In this document: positions 10,621-23,261 of the stretch, one piece after another
Layout: the number at the start of each line of letters is the position of its first letter
Position numbering within the stretch: position 1 is the stretch's first letter
Assembly: GCA_022560025.1 (NCBI GenBank)
Contig: JAFISE010000027.1
Coordinates: forward strand, 1-64,000
DNA: 64,000 nt
Direction: 5' to 3'
Source: Stagonosporopsis chrysanthemi
Taxonomy: Eukaryota > Ascomycota > Dothideomycetes > Pleosporales > Didymellaceae
Translations under genes and position numbers: made by a program
Notes under the pieces: generated by a model
The model's input: the letters and a program-made list of their open reading frames with translations, nothing else
Databases searched by the model: none
What the model was told of the DNA's origin: nothing

Positions 10621-13600
10621 GCTTATACCTTAAATTCTCTTTTATATCTTAAGTAGAAGTAGCAACTCTTGCTCCTAGGCTAGTAGCTACTCCTTTAGCT
10701 TATTACTCTTCTACTTTGTTGTCTAGCTTGCTATTACTTTTATTATTACTCTTACTACTTTCTTTTGTACTACTACTTTGTTGTGCTAGGCACATAGTCT
10801 ACTAGATTAGCTATAGCAACTGTATCTGCTTAGATATTAGTTAATATACTAGCTTCTGCCTACTTAGCAGCCTAGCTGCCTGCATGCTAGGCTGCTTGTC
10901 TTCTAACTATTAGCTAAGCTTGCCTCTGTCCTTAGCAGCAAAGTTAGCTTTATATATAGGCTCTGCTAAGCTGTATATTTACTAGATATAGCAGATAATA
11001 GATAGCTAGATATAGCTATACTTAGCTATAGTCCTACCTGTCTAGTACATATTAAATAAGTACTTACTATTAAGTACTCTTACTTTGCAGCACTTTATAT
11101 ACTGTATAGTAGGCTACCTAGCTACTCCTAGTAATAATAATAGCTAGGCCTTATAGATAACTATCTCTACTTCTTAGCACAACTTAGCTGCTTTCTTATT
11201 TTGTCTTACTCTGCTATTAACTGCATAACCTAACAAAACTCTCTAACTAACCTATTACTTTCTACTATTTCTAACTACTATTTGTACTTTAAATACTTTA
11301 CTAAATTCTTAATTAAACTTATATTAACTCCTTACTTTTCTAACTACTTACACTATTACTTTTTTGTCTTTCTATTACTTTTGTATACTAACTCTATTAA
11401 CTCTGCTACTAATACTTCTTAGTACTAATAATTCTTTTTTTTTACTTTCTAGTATTACCTATACTTATTATCTTTTTATTAATTGTATATTTCTTGCAGT
11501 ACTCTGTACTAAAAACACTCTAAATATACTTTTATCTTAATCTTTTCTTTTACTATTATAATTATTACTTATACTTTGTAGCTTTCTGCCTACTAATACT
11601 GTTATATATTATGTCTGCTTACTTTTGCCCTTGCTACCTTGTATATTACGCACTAGTTTATTTACTATACTAACTACTAATACAACTACTCTATATCTAT
11701 AAACTCTTACTACTACTACTATATTAATGTCTGTTGCAGCCTGTATTATACTTATTACTACTACTTAAACACTTACTACCTTTTTTTTTACTTTGCTTGT
11801 ACTGTGTATTCTTTACTACTACTGCTTACTTTACTATTTTCTTTACTATTACTAATTTTTTTTTTTTTTTCTACTTTCTCTTTTTTTATATCTTCTTTTT
11901 TTATATCTTTTTCTTTTATATCTTTTTTTTTTGCGTCTTTTTTTTCTATATCCTTTTCTTCTACTTCTTTTACTACTTCTTTGCTATCTACTTTCTTATA
12001 TATATTATACTTTTCTTTTTTCTCTTTATATTTTATCTACTCTTTTTTTTATTAGTCTAAATACCTATCTAATACTACCTATTTGTACTTTGCTTGCCTG
12101 TATGTGCTCTTAATATACGCTGCAACTAACTGCTACTTTACTTTTCTCTGCTTGTTTTTTACTACTTACTGTTGCTCTTTCTATATAATTATAACTGCTT
12201 TGCTGCATAAACTATCTTGTCTTGCCTAGCTACTTTCTTACGCGTAATCTAATACACTAAACAGCTAATTAATATATATAATATACTAAATATTAGCTAT
12301 ATTAACTTTTATCTCTAGTGTACTTATTACTATAATTACCTACTTATTACCTACTATAAACTCTTATAATATGCTTGCTGTGCCTACTACTTTGTTATAG
12401 TACGTGTAACAATATAACTTCTCTGCTAGCTCTTTAACTTTTAATATAAAATTACTATATACTACTACTTTTTCTTTCTTATACTTACGCAACTTCTACT
12501 ATATTGTGCATAACACTATCTTGCTTAATTTTTTTTTTTTTTGCTACTTTACTTACTATAACTACTTTGTACGCTATATTAGTCCTTGCTATTAGCACTT
12601 AGAACAAACTAACCTGCTTTTACTTAATATATATCTACTAGAACAACTTATCCTCTTTACTTAGCAGCAATATTGCTGTTAATATTACTATCTACGTTTC
12701 TACTACAACTAGCTTACCTAGCCTTTATATCTCTTTATAGAAATTATATTACTAGTTTAATACAATATAGTACTTATTAATTACTATCTTATCTAGCTGC
12801 TGTGTTGCTTGCAGCTAGTTTAAAAATGTTGCAAACTCTTTTCTTACAGCTAACTTAGGTATTACTAATATAATAGCTGCTATATCTAGTAGACAATAAC
12901 TTTCTTACTCTGCACATAATATACTTAGCTTCTTACACTGCTATATTATATCTCTCTGCAATGTAACTAACAGTACTACTACTACTATTATACTACTTTA
13001 CTTTGCTTATACTAGTAATATAAATAATATACTCTTACTTGCCTTTATTAGTATTACTACTATAACGTAACTCTACCTAGTAATAATAGTATCTATAGCC
13101 TCTTTCTGTACACTTTAAAACTTAGCTATCTTGCTTATTATTTACTGTAGCTGTGCTGTTGTGTCTATCTTCTTTAACTAGCTCTATTAGTCTATTCTTG
13201 CCTTGTCTGCCTTGCTCTTAAACAGTGCTCTCTTCTGCTTCCTGTACTTACTATTATTATTACTAACTTAGAACTTTAAAAACTAGTACTAATCTGTACT
13301 TAATATACAGAACTACTGCTTTTTATTAGCTATAGTGCTTACTTACTCTATAATACTTTATATATATACTATACCTATAATATATATTATATGCCTAGCC
13401 TGTATGTTAGCAATTACTAACTACGTATTCTTTTCTTCTTACACTTTGTTCTTGTTACTCTTATCTGTACAGAATATAGTTAACACATACAGAAACTGCT
13501 AGCTAATACTAATAGTAATCTTATAGTATACTATTATTATTAACTCTACTCTTATCTTAATCTAGCTCTTACACTTTAACACTTCTCTAAACTAGTTACT

Positions 13601-16600
13601 TGTCTACTTATACCTACTTAGGTCTGCTAGCTATATATATAATAATATTATCTTTTTATCTTATACTATTACTTTTAGCTACTACTAGAACAACAATACT
13701 AACTATATATAATATACTACTAGCTTACTTACTTTATATAGTAAATACTAGTAGATAATCTTAATATTACTACTTATATAGTAACCTTTATAATATTGTA
13801 TAATAATAACTACTATACTATCTTTAATAAATATATTGTAGTAGCTTTCTTTAATAGTATTACTGTGTTAAACACTGCCTAGCTCTAGCTACTTTACTAG
13901 CTGCCTATACGCTATATATATTAACACAGCTAACTTCTCTCTAAACACTACTACTTTATCTATATACTACTTAACTTTATGCATGTTAATGCTTAATTAG
14001 GTCCCCTACTTTACAAACCTGTCTCTAATAGCAGCGTCTTACTTTACTTGCTAGAATAACTACTTCTTACTATTAACAAGTATATAGGTCTACTAGTCTT
14101 TTAAAAAATTCTACCTAGGCTGCTTATTAGTTAGGTTGTTATACAAACTGTTCTATAGCACACTAAGAATAGGCTTTGTAGTTCTACTACTAAATAATAA
14201 CTTGTCTATTATTAACTACTAGCTCTTTATTACTAATCTGTATACTATACTATAGAACTATAATATACTAAACTATAAGTCTTTGTATAATAACTTATCT
14301 CTTCTAACCTACTTAATATACCTGCATAATATTATATTATAGTAGATTTTTAGCCTATATGTCTGCAAATCTAATATCTACTATATTAAGCTGTAGCTGC
14401 TATATACTATAAACTAGTCTATTATCTTTTATATAAACTATAAATATCTTTTATACTACTATTAAGGTAAGTTACTGCTGTTATTACTTTTATACGTACT
14501 GTTACTGTTAAACTTGTTATTGTCTAGTAGGCTTAATATCTGTAACACCTTCTGCACAACTATAAACTATACTACCTTAATAGCAGCTAATAAAATAAGT
14601 AGATACTACTTAGTACTCTTCTAACTGTCTTTTTTTATACTTAATATAGCTAATATATATACTAACACACTATTATACTTTTTATAAGTAATTTTTTAGC
14701 TTATTAACGTAATATAAAACTCTAAACATACCTTTTAAATACTTAATAACTTTTTAAGCTTACTAATAGTATTAGTAGTTAGCTTAGCTATATTTGTCTC
14801 TATCTTGTTAATAGCTTTATTAACGTTTGCTATAGTTTTATCTTCTTTATCTTTAGCTCTTACTTCTTTCTCTTTTTTTTCTTTGTCCTGCTCTCCCTTA
14901 ATGCTTTTTCCTACTGCCTTAACTAACGCCTTTTATACTTTGCACTGCTGCTAGGTAAAACAATACGCTAGACTCTTTTATATGTGCTTTTATTATATTT
15001 ATATAAAAAATATTAATATCTACTGCTACAGCTATATATAGTTACTAATTAACTTCTTGTCTATATACAGCTATAACAGCTAGAACTATGTTTAGTGCTT
15101 CTTTATGCAGATTGCTTCTAACTATACAAATATACTAATATAGTAGATAATAAATACTTAACTAAACTATACTAATCTCTTTATTACTACCTATATTACT
15201 ACTTCTACAAGCTTAGCCTACTGCTTCTGCCTAAGATTAAGATTAGCTACAGGCTCTTTAATACACGCTAACAGCTCTAGCCTCTCTATACTAACTAAAT
15301 ATAGCAGCTACTACGTCTGCTTTAGCTATAAGTTAACTTTATCTTTCTTATCTGCCTAGATAGTATTCTATGCCTGCGTCTCTACGTTTGCCTATGCTTT
15401 AGCTATTTACTTGCTTACCTGTACCTATGCTGTGTTACTGTTAATAGGTACTACCTCTAGGCTGTTATTACCTAGCTAGTAGACTTTAAAGTACTACAAC
15501 CTTTAGCTCTGTATTATTAACTACTAGCAGTGCACTATCTTATAGTTCTTGTTAATACAGTATTGTATCTACTTCTACTGTATATAGGTTAAGTATCTAC
15601 CTTTCTCTACTAGCAACTATTTATATATGTCTTGCTAATACTTCTTTATTATATATTTACTTTAAAATACTTAGTAGTAGTAGTTAGAGTCTAGTTAATA
15701 TATTAACCTATTTTTATATACTAGCAGCTTGTAAATTAGCTTAATAATCTAGCTAGGCACTTCTAACTTGCTAGCGTACTTAATTAACCTAGCCTAGCTA
15801 CAGACCTTGTCTACTATTAGCTTAGCTTCCCTATACTTAACGTAATAGCTATACTGTATATAGCTTTTAATCTAGCTAGGTAAAACACTGTGTTAGCACT
15901 CTTTACACACTGCTAACACGTATATAACTAAATACTTAAAGTGCTTCCTTATAATACTACTCTCTGCTATAGTCTTAATAATAATTAATAAACTATATAT
16001 AGTAGGCAGAAATCTAGAAAATAATCTATATTCTAATATAGACTCTATATTATAAGTTGCATAGTGTATATATCTTCTTACTAGTATATTGTATATAACT
16101 TAACACGTAGTTAATATTAGTAATAACTAGTTAACATTAGCAATAACTAGTTGTTTCTTAAGCTACTTCTAAGCCTAGTAGTTTAGAGTATTACAGCGTT
16201 GCAAAGCTAACCTTAACTATAAACATAAAACCTTAATGCTATTAACTATACTAGCTATAAAGATACAAATCTACTAAGCTATATAGTTTAGCCTACTAAT
16301 TTACATACTTAAATTTAGAACAAATCTACCTATAAGAACTTAATAATACTAACTTCTAAACGTAATATAACTAGGCCTACGTGCTTTAAAATATGCGTGT
16401 ACTAAAATATTCTATCTCTAAGAAAAAAAATCTCCTAATACAACTTAGAGCTAAGTTTTGTTACTGCCTTAGAATAGAGTCTACAAACTCTCTATAGGTT
16501 CTAAGCAATATATCTAAGCTAAAACTAATCTATATTAGGCAAGTAGTAGCTTATATAAGAGCTCTAGCTTAGCATACTCTATTGTGTAATATATTACTAA

Positions 16601-17062
16601 GCTGTATCTTAAGTATTTAAAGAGTTATACCTACCTAAAGTTAGAGACTCTAAGTATACAGAGGTACCTAGCTTGCTACCCTATTTATACTTAGACTAGT
16701 CTTAGTTATAACTAGACTATATACTCTTTTAAGAGCTAGAGTACAAGGCTAAAGTACTATTATACTTAAGATTCTAATATTTTATAAGGTTATTATAAAT
16801 AGAGATAAGTATAAAGCTAAGCTAATAATAGTACTACTTTACTTTCTTAAAAGATTAAGCAGATAGTATAAAGAACTTAGTAACCTTACTATAATACTTA
16901 TAAAGCAGCTATTACTAGTTAGTATAAATAAGTATTAAAGTAAAAAAACTAGAACTTAGCTTAATATAGTAGCTATATATAGCTTTATAGCTCTAGTAAG
17001 AAGGTATATTATTAAATATATAGTTAAGGTTATTAAGAAAGTAGTATTATTAAGCTTTTAGC

Positions 17063-17202
17063 TATTAGGCCCTAGACTGTTAGACCTTAGCTAGGCTAAT
17101 AGTAATAATATAGTACTACTTTAAGCTTGTACTTGCAGTCTATAAATACTGTTAACCTTTTTAGTACTTGTTTAGCTTAGTAGCTTAGGCTAGGTTCTAA
17201 CA
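17063..17202. repeat. 140-bp LTR-like repeat, copy 1
   Basis: Starts TATTAGG (probably TGTTAGG before mutation) and ends TTCTAACA, giving the TG...CA inverted ends of an LTR. It is clearly homologous to 17560-17699 and 18734-18872, with matching lengths (140, 140 and 139 bp). No target-site duplication was found for this copy. Confidence 0.6.
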
Positions 17203-17559
17203 AAGTACTTACAGACTACTTTAATAGTATAAGTTTAATTCTAGGTAAGATAAAAAGATATACTGCTATAGTAGCTTCTAAGCTTACTTAGGTAGAAAGA
17301 CAAGCAACTGCCTTTAAGCTGCTACTAAACAACCTAAGGTCTAGGTAGAGTTATACAACTACTTTAAAGCTTTTACTTTACTTTTATAAGTCTAGGTTAA
17401 GCTAAGAGCTAGCTTGCTTATATAAGTAGTTTATATATAAGTAGCTAAGGCACTTTAAGCTAGTATAGCCTAGCTACAGCTACTAGCTGCTAGAAGGCTT
17501 AGTATTAAGTACTTAGGTTAAGCACTTCTTTAGAAAAAGAATATTATTAAGCTTCTAGC

Positions 17560-17699
17560 TATTAGGCCCTAGACTGTTAGACTCTAGCTAGGCTAATAGT
17601 AATAATATAGTACTACTCTAAGCTTATAATTATAGTCTATAAGTACTATTAACCTTTTTAGTACTTATTTAGCTTAGTAGCTTAAGCTAGGTTCTAATA
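17560..17699. repeat. 140-bp LTR-like repeat, copy 2
   Basis: Same orientation as copy 1, with 357 bp between them. The pair could be the two ends of a very short (TRIM-like) element, but both copies are preceded by the same ATTATTAAGCTT.TAGC sequence, so a tandem arrangement is equally possible. Confidence 0.6.
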
Positions 17700-18733
17700 A
17701 GTAGTAGTAAGCTTAGAGGTCTTTAAGCTTGTTTTTAGGCAAGGTTTTATTCTTATTCTCTAACTCTAATAGCTAGATATTGCTATTAAGCTGTTTAAGT
17801 ACCTACTTAGAAAAGAAGCTAGACAACTCTAAAATAACAACGCTATACTTCTTAGTAAGTAAAAGTAGTAGTATAGACTTAGACTTCTTACTAGAAGTTA
17901 ACTACTAGTAATTAGTAAAAAAATATATTAGAGTAAGAGAAAGACGTAGAGTAGATAAGCAAAGCTGCTACTAGTATACTTATATACAGATTTGTCTTTA
18001 AACTTAATAACTATAGCAAGTAATAAAATAAAACAAGCAAGTAAAAGTAAGCAGAGTAGTAAAGCTATATTATAATAAAAATAGTAAGGTAAGTAAAAGA
18101 TAAATACTAAAAAAGTTGTTATAAGTCTAATATATAAGATAAATATATCTAAAGTAAGAAAGTACTATAATAAGCTAAGCTTATAGCTAGCGCCTTAGTA
18201 CTTATGTGCCTTATAATTAAACTTACTAAGACTCTGCTATAAAACTATCTTACTTCTAAAGCAGAGTATAAAAACTTTACAAGCTAAAGCTAGAGCCTAC
18301 TAAGCCTTAGCTATAGCTTTTATAAATAATAAGCTACTACACTATAGTTATTCTTTAATAAATTTACTTAGTTTATACTAGTAATAGTTCTTAGCAGTAT
18401 ATTTCTTTTAGAATATAACTAATTATTTACCTTAGCTAATATCTACTTAGTTTTTTAAAAAACAAGCTTTATACTTCTCTAGCTAGATACTATTCTATTA
18501 AAGCTTAATATATAGCTGTATACACTTACTCTAGCTACTTTACTAGAAGTACTCTAAGAAGTGTATATACTAAGTAATATATATAAACTTAAGACTTAAT
18601 TAACTCTAGTATATAAGTATATATACTAATATAATAGCTTATTACTTACTTTTATTATTAAAGTAATTTATTAGCTTAAAAAGACTACTAAGGTAATAAT
18701 ACTCTTAGGTAAGTTAATACGTAATTAAATTAC

Positions 18734-18872
18734 TATTAGGCTCTAGCTGTTAGACTCTAGCTAGGCTAACAGTAACAATATAGTACTTTTCTAACTCTGT
18801 ACTTATAGTCTATAAGTATTGTTAACCTTTTTAGTGCTTGTTTAGCTTAGTAGGTTAGGCTAGGTTCTAACA
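18734..18872. repeat. solo LTR-like repeat, copy 3, with 5-bp target duplication
   Basis: This copy is flanked on both sides by ATTAC (18729-18733 and 18873-18877), as expected for LTR retrotransposon integration followed by LTR-LTR recombination. It lies directly next to the remnant of a pogo-type transposase gene and probably interrupts it. Confidence 0.65.
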
Positions 18873-18887
18873 ATTACTAGCTTTAAA

Positions 18888-19139
18888 AAGGCTAATAAGG
18901 CAGCGTTAGCGCGTAGACAGCGTAAAAAAAAGCGTATACAGCAGAGTAGGGTCTTAACAAAGAGAGCTAGAGAGGATCTACTTACTTAAGGTAAGGCTAA
19001 TCAGCAGATTGCTTATAAGAAGCGTTAGGGAGAAGAGCAATTAGGCGTAAGCTGCTAGGCTCTTGCGCGCTGTAAGAAGTGCAGAAAGACTAGACATAAC
19101 TCTTGTACGTGTGAGAAAGATACTTTAGATACTGCTTAA
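18888..19139 (+). pseudogene. pogo/Fot1-type DDE transposase, C-terminal remnant
   Basis: The plus strand encodes a basic stretch (LARRQRKKKRIQQ) and then a CCHC zinc knuckle (CKKCRKTRHNSCTC) shortly before a TAA at 19137. This is the usual tail of fungal DDE-superfamily (pogo/Fot1) transposases. Three in-frame stops break the fragment. The DDE core is absent or unrecognisable in the mutated DNA upstream, where a solo LTR sits. The fragment is less AT-rich than the block to its left. Confidence 0.7.
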
Positions 19140-20732
19140 TCTACTCTATTAATATCTATATATTGTCTTATAAGGTGGTTGAGATATACGCGTGTAGAGG
19201 TGCGCAAAGTTGGTAGGATGCGTCGCTTGCTTGTATGCGTCACTCGCTTATAACATACGTTAAGAACTTTGTTACATAGGTCTATAGAATACTCTACTAA
19301 GGTATCTCGCGATAATAACTATTGTACGTGGCTCTACAACCTCATTTGTGTTGGCTACCAAAAGCGTTGAACCTTGCATTGGTTGAATCCGTGCATTGGG
19401 TGCACGGACACGGTAGAGCTACTTAGCTGGTGCCTATCAAGAGAAGTAGAGGCAAGAAGAATATCAGGTTGATTGTAAGATAATAGAGCACGTTGTGGTG
19501 GAGCCGTAACGATAGGCAGCTTCAGAGCTGCACAAACTTGGTGGGGTGGCCGACTCGCTTGCCTGGCCGACTCGCTTATCCAGCACGTTATCGAATAATG
19601 TGCTGCCCGAAGTGGTTGAAAGGCGTCAATGAGGCTCTGCGGGCACAGCCCCACTGCTATGGAACCATCATGTCTATTTTAGGTATTGGTTCGGTTTGGG
19701 GTCGATCTCGAGGCGCGGCGTCAAAGTTGTCTGTTTGGTAGAGCTGTGAGATTGTATGTAACGTAAGAATTTATGAAAACAACTGAGGCTCCCATCCGCA
19801 CACTCGTGTATTCAACGCAGACAGACTTTTCGTGGTTTCACTGCTTGTCAAAGTCCCAACAGATCATGACGTGTTGGCCGAGAGACTGAATTCAACTCTA
19901 CAGTAGGAATACTAACATCACCTAGCTATGTAGTGCCCCTTCCCTAAGCTAGAGCATGTTCTCTACCATTAACATGAACAGATTCGTCGAGGTTGTCGAC
20001 TTCTCAAGCTTTTAAGTTTATTCGGGATGCCGACGGTGAAGGGGATCGCAATGCGAGATAGACTTCTCCACCTGTAGTAACAGGTTCTTGATTCCTCCAA
20101 GTCCCACGCCGCTGCTGCTTGCCAAATCGACATATGTACTTGGCAAGCGGGTCCGTTTTCTGTTTGCCATGATGCAGGCCAGGTTCGCCCGAGTTGTACT
20201 CTCGCAAGCTTAACGCGAGTTCTGGGGCGAGAAGGCGCTCACAAGAGGCATACAATTTGCTGCCAACATGAGTACTGCGGTGCACGAAGCTGCCGCATAT
20301 TGACTGTGTCCCAGCCCTGATCGCGTCAAGGTGCTGGCTATCTGCTGTGGTGCGATTGGCCGCAGCTCCGTCTTGTCTGCTCCAGGTGCTGCACTCGAGC
20401 GTTTTGCGTGTGTGACTGCGGCGGTGGCTGTAGGCTAAGCTGATTCTACGACAGGCACCTTGATGCCTGGCAATGTGTGACAATCTTTTGTGACTAGCTC
20501 CCACAGCGTCCGCATTGCGGAGACATCAACAGTAGGCCTGCCTTTCTTGGCCTGACTAGCTTCGTCCACTATACAAACATCACACTGCACATCACATATT
20601 TACGATAGGGACTTGGAGCTTTACAAAGAACTGCACTTTTGATGAAACCTAAACTAAACCAAAGCATACTGCGGTACCTCAGCGGTAGCCACAGCAAAAG
20701 CAAACCCCCTATAACGCCCAATGATAGCCTCG
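19140..20732. other. no recognised gene
   Basis: Base composition returns to normal here. ORFs of 99 codons (19355-19654, minus) and 166 codons (20004-20504, minus) have no features I recognise. A short repeated word (GGCCGACTCGCTT, twice near 19545-19580, and related ACTCGCTTAT at about 19240) may be a transposon subterminal repeat. Confidence 0.4.
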
Positions 20733-21212
20733 TTAGTAAGCAGAGCTTCGACGCAAAACCCCAATACAATACCGAATCCCTCCAGGTTGGCTCTCTCGAT
20801 CTTCGATCTCTTTGTCTTTGACTTTGAGCTCTTCAGTTGTGGAGTTGCACTGGGCGTCGAAGGGCTGAAACATCGTACGCCGACGTTTTGGCTCTTGCTC
20901 GATCCTGGTGTCTTCGCCAATGTTCTCTCCGTGAATTTTTTTCACATCCTGTGCCGTTAGTATGTGCAAGGTAAGCTAGTGCTGGAGTCTTACCTCAAAT
21001 TGTCTCTTGCCTTCATCCTGCATCATGCTGCGAGCGGCGTCCAATACAGGCGTCGGGAATTGGATGTGTCGGGTGGCGGACGGTGTGTGATGGGCGGTGG
21101 GAGTCGGATTGCGGGTGTCGAATTGCGGGTGATGGTGGAGCGTAGTCGGGAAGCTGAGGTATTCGTACTTGATTCCCAGTGCGAGAATTTCGTTTGTCTG
21201 CGGTTGAAGAGG
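20733..21212 (-). CDS. hypothetical protein, 3' exons
   Basis: Two exons join in frame across a well-formed 45-bp intron (20949-20993; GTAAGA donor, CTAAC branch, CAG acceptor). The 3' exon (20733-20948) encodes a charged sequence with a nuclear-localisation-like PKRRR and Lys/Glu-rich segments, ending RRSSAY. The exon upstream (20994 to about 21212) is His/Pro/Thr-rich and is probably preceded by another intron ending at 21213. The true start was not found. At least 144 residues, no family recognised. The clean intron is the best evidence that this is a real gene. Confidence 0.45.
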
Positions 21213-21892
21213 CTAATGGTGGAGACGGTCAGCCACGATGGACATAAGCTTGAGAGGCGCGGGCAGGCGGGTGAGTGAGAGCTCAATCAGCGATCAGCTG
21301 TGAGGGGAAAAATGCGGTAGCGAGCTGGGTTGTTGATGCCCATTGCCACTCACGATCTCTGTGTCGTCTAAGAAGTGGCATGCAAGACTTGACTTTGGGT
21401 TCATGCTACAATGACTGACTACGTAAAATTCTAGATTGATCTGAAGATGTCTCATTGAGTGTCAACATAAGACTGAAAGTATTCTCATTATGCCAATGCT
21501 ACTTTCACTTGCGACGCGCTAACTTAGTGAGGCTATCGCTGCCTAAAGCTATTCGATTCTTCTTGTTTCTGTAACCCAACACTCGACTCCAATCGCCTCG
21601 CTGTCCTTATCTTCACGATTAGATCTCGAACCGCCCTGCAAATCGCCACCCGCCGCCCGTCGCGCACCTGTCTCATCGCCATCAGCGCCCCTCTATCGCT
21701 CGTCCTCGCGTGCCTCGCGACAGTTCAACCACCTCGCCAGTACCACCGACCACTCGCATCACCTCCACCGTCTCACCATTGAGGCCCCTCCATCTCTTAT
21801 CCTCGCACGCTCGCTTGCCGTCATTCGCAAACAACTTCAGTAGAACATGTCACAAGCATCGGGTCTTCGACCAGAAGGCAGGACTCTCAACG

Positions 21893-22782
21893 ATGTACCT
21901 CATACAGCCGCGTCTAGTAGGCCTTGAATTCTTCGGCATAAAGACGTGGAAAGTGGAGCTGAAAACTTCAATTGATGAAATAGGGACTGAATTTTGGGGC
22001 CTCGATTCGTTCACGCTGGCGTACATGGCATTGCGCAAGGAGTTTCCTGCGCTGGAAATGCTGGTGACAACTGATTGGAATTGGGAGGAGATTAGAGGGC
22101 TTTTCGCACTGGAGGATGCTAGTGTGATGCCGACTGGTCTGACGTTTCTGGTTGTTGATAACGGTTCCTGGAAAGCAGCGAGGCTGCTTCCATTCGACGA
22201 TAGATGGACACACGGAGTCGGCTGTGGCTCTGGAGAAGGGGGATTGTCGCCGGAGTTCGCGACATACCTCAAGGATAAGCTGGTGGGGAGGGGGATCCAA
22301 GAGGAGGACAGGTGGGATGCAGCATTTGAGAACGTTGATGCAAGTTGTGACAGTCCTCTCTCTACGGTTCCACTAACGCATTTCAGGGTTCAGCACCGAA
22401 CGGACTCCTAACCATGGCAAAGCTGGCTCACATGATGGTCAATGACCAAAATGATGCACAGAGCAGTATTGATAATGGTTTTGAAATTATGCTCCTTGGA
22501 AGAATTGGTCGAGTCATTGCAGAGGAGCTGACAGATTCTGCATACGAGGAAACAGGTAACAATCACTCCTTCGTGACAAGATCTTGGGCGGATGCTAGTG
22601 TTTTAGATGTGGAGCCCTTGCGACACCGAGTGCAAAGACAAATAATGCGAACCGGCAACGAACAGCAGAAATCAGCCACAGTACAACGATTGCGAGATGA
22701 GATGCTTGACGACTGGGACGAGAGCGACGAAGAGGGGAGCGATGAGGAAGAGAGTGATGACGATGCTTTGCCAGCAGAGTAG
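21893..22782 (+). CDS. hypothetical protein with acidic C-terminus
   Basis: Exons 21893-22333 and 22387-22782 join in frame over a 53-bp intron (GTTGAT donor, CTAAC branch, CAG acceptor), giving about 278 residues. The frame is open further 5' to an ATG at 21710, but that extension is Ser/Thr/Pro-rich and looks like leader sequence. The first exon encodes a Trp-rich compact region (TDWNWEEI, LTFLVVDNGSWKAARLLPF). The last 30 residues are almost all Asp, Glu and Ser. No known domain is recognised. Start choice is uncertain. Confidence 0.5.
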
Positions 22783-23261
22783 ACTCACAACGCAAAGCCT
22801 CCATCGGTCCACAGCTCCACAGACATGAGCTCGAGTAGCTCTGACAGCCAATAGGCTGTCACAAGAAGAACAATGATCTGAGATGGGGGTCATACTTGGA
22901 TGCGAACAGCAGGTGCAGGATGACGACCTCGGTGGGTAGCGTACGATGAACGCCACATCTTGGTTCAGCCAAAATCACCCATTTCCTTTCTGGGCGCAGT
23001 AAATGCCGGCCCTTAGCACGGGGACCTGTCAACCTCGGGCGCGTAAAGTGTGATGCTGCTGCATAGAGGAACGGAGGTCTGGGCACTATAGAGTACACCT
23101 CCCGGCCTGCTTTTCTCTCTCTTTGCACAGAGTCTAACTTTACTGACAAACGGTTCTTTTGACACGTGCGACGGGCTGTAAGGAACAGTCTATAGAAAAC
23201 GTTGACTTATTACTTCATCCTAACAATTTCAAGACTAAGTAGTCCCCTTGTACAAAAGCCA
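22783..23261. other. intergenic, convergent 3' ends
   Basis: Lies between the 3' end of the plus-strand hypothetical gene and the 3' end of the minus-strand RNase T2 gene. Nothing coding is supported. Both terminators presumably lie here. Confidence 0.5.

Larger units (their letters stand above)
8094..18733. other. AT-rich, RIP-like mutated repeat block
   Basis: About 10.6 kb of strongly AT-rich sequence rich in TA, TTA and AGCTA steps, with no credible gene. It contains mutated copies of the helicase elements (8330-8600, 9408-10200, 10365-10620), three 140-bp LTR-like repeats, and long stretches (10.6-17.0 kb) whose origin I cannot recognise. Short ORFs at 11734-12113 are only poly-pyrimidine tracts. 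Where a less mutated copy exists nearby, the differences are almost all C-to-T or G-to-A, which indicates cytosine-to-thymine mutation of repeats on both strands. Confidence 0.85.

Noticed and set aside
11734..12113. Three overlapping Phe/Leu/Tyr-rich ORFs
   Set aside because: Products of a T-rich tract in mutated DNA; not membrane proteins.
17063..17699. Complete TRIM retrotransposon formed by LTR-like copies 1 and 2
   Set aside because: No target duplication around the pair, and the sequence before copy 1 matches that before copy 2, so a tandem or nested arrangement is equally likely; kept only as separate repeats.
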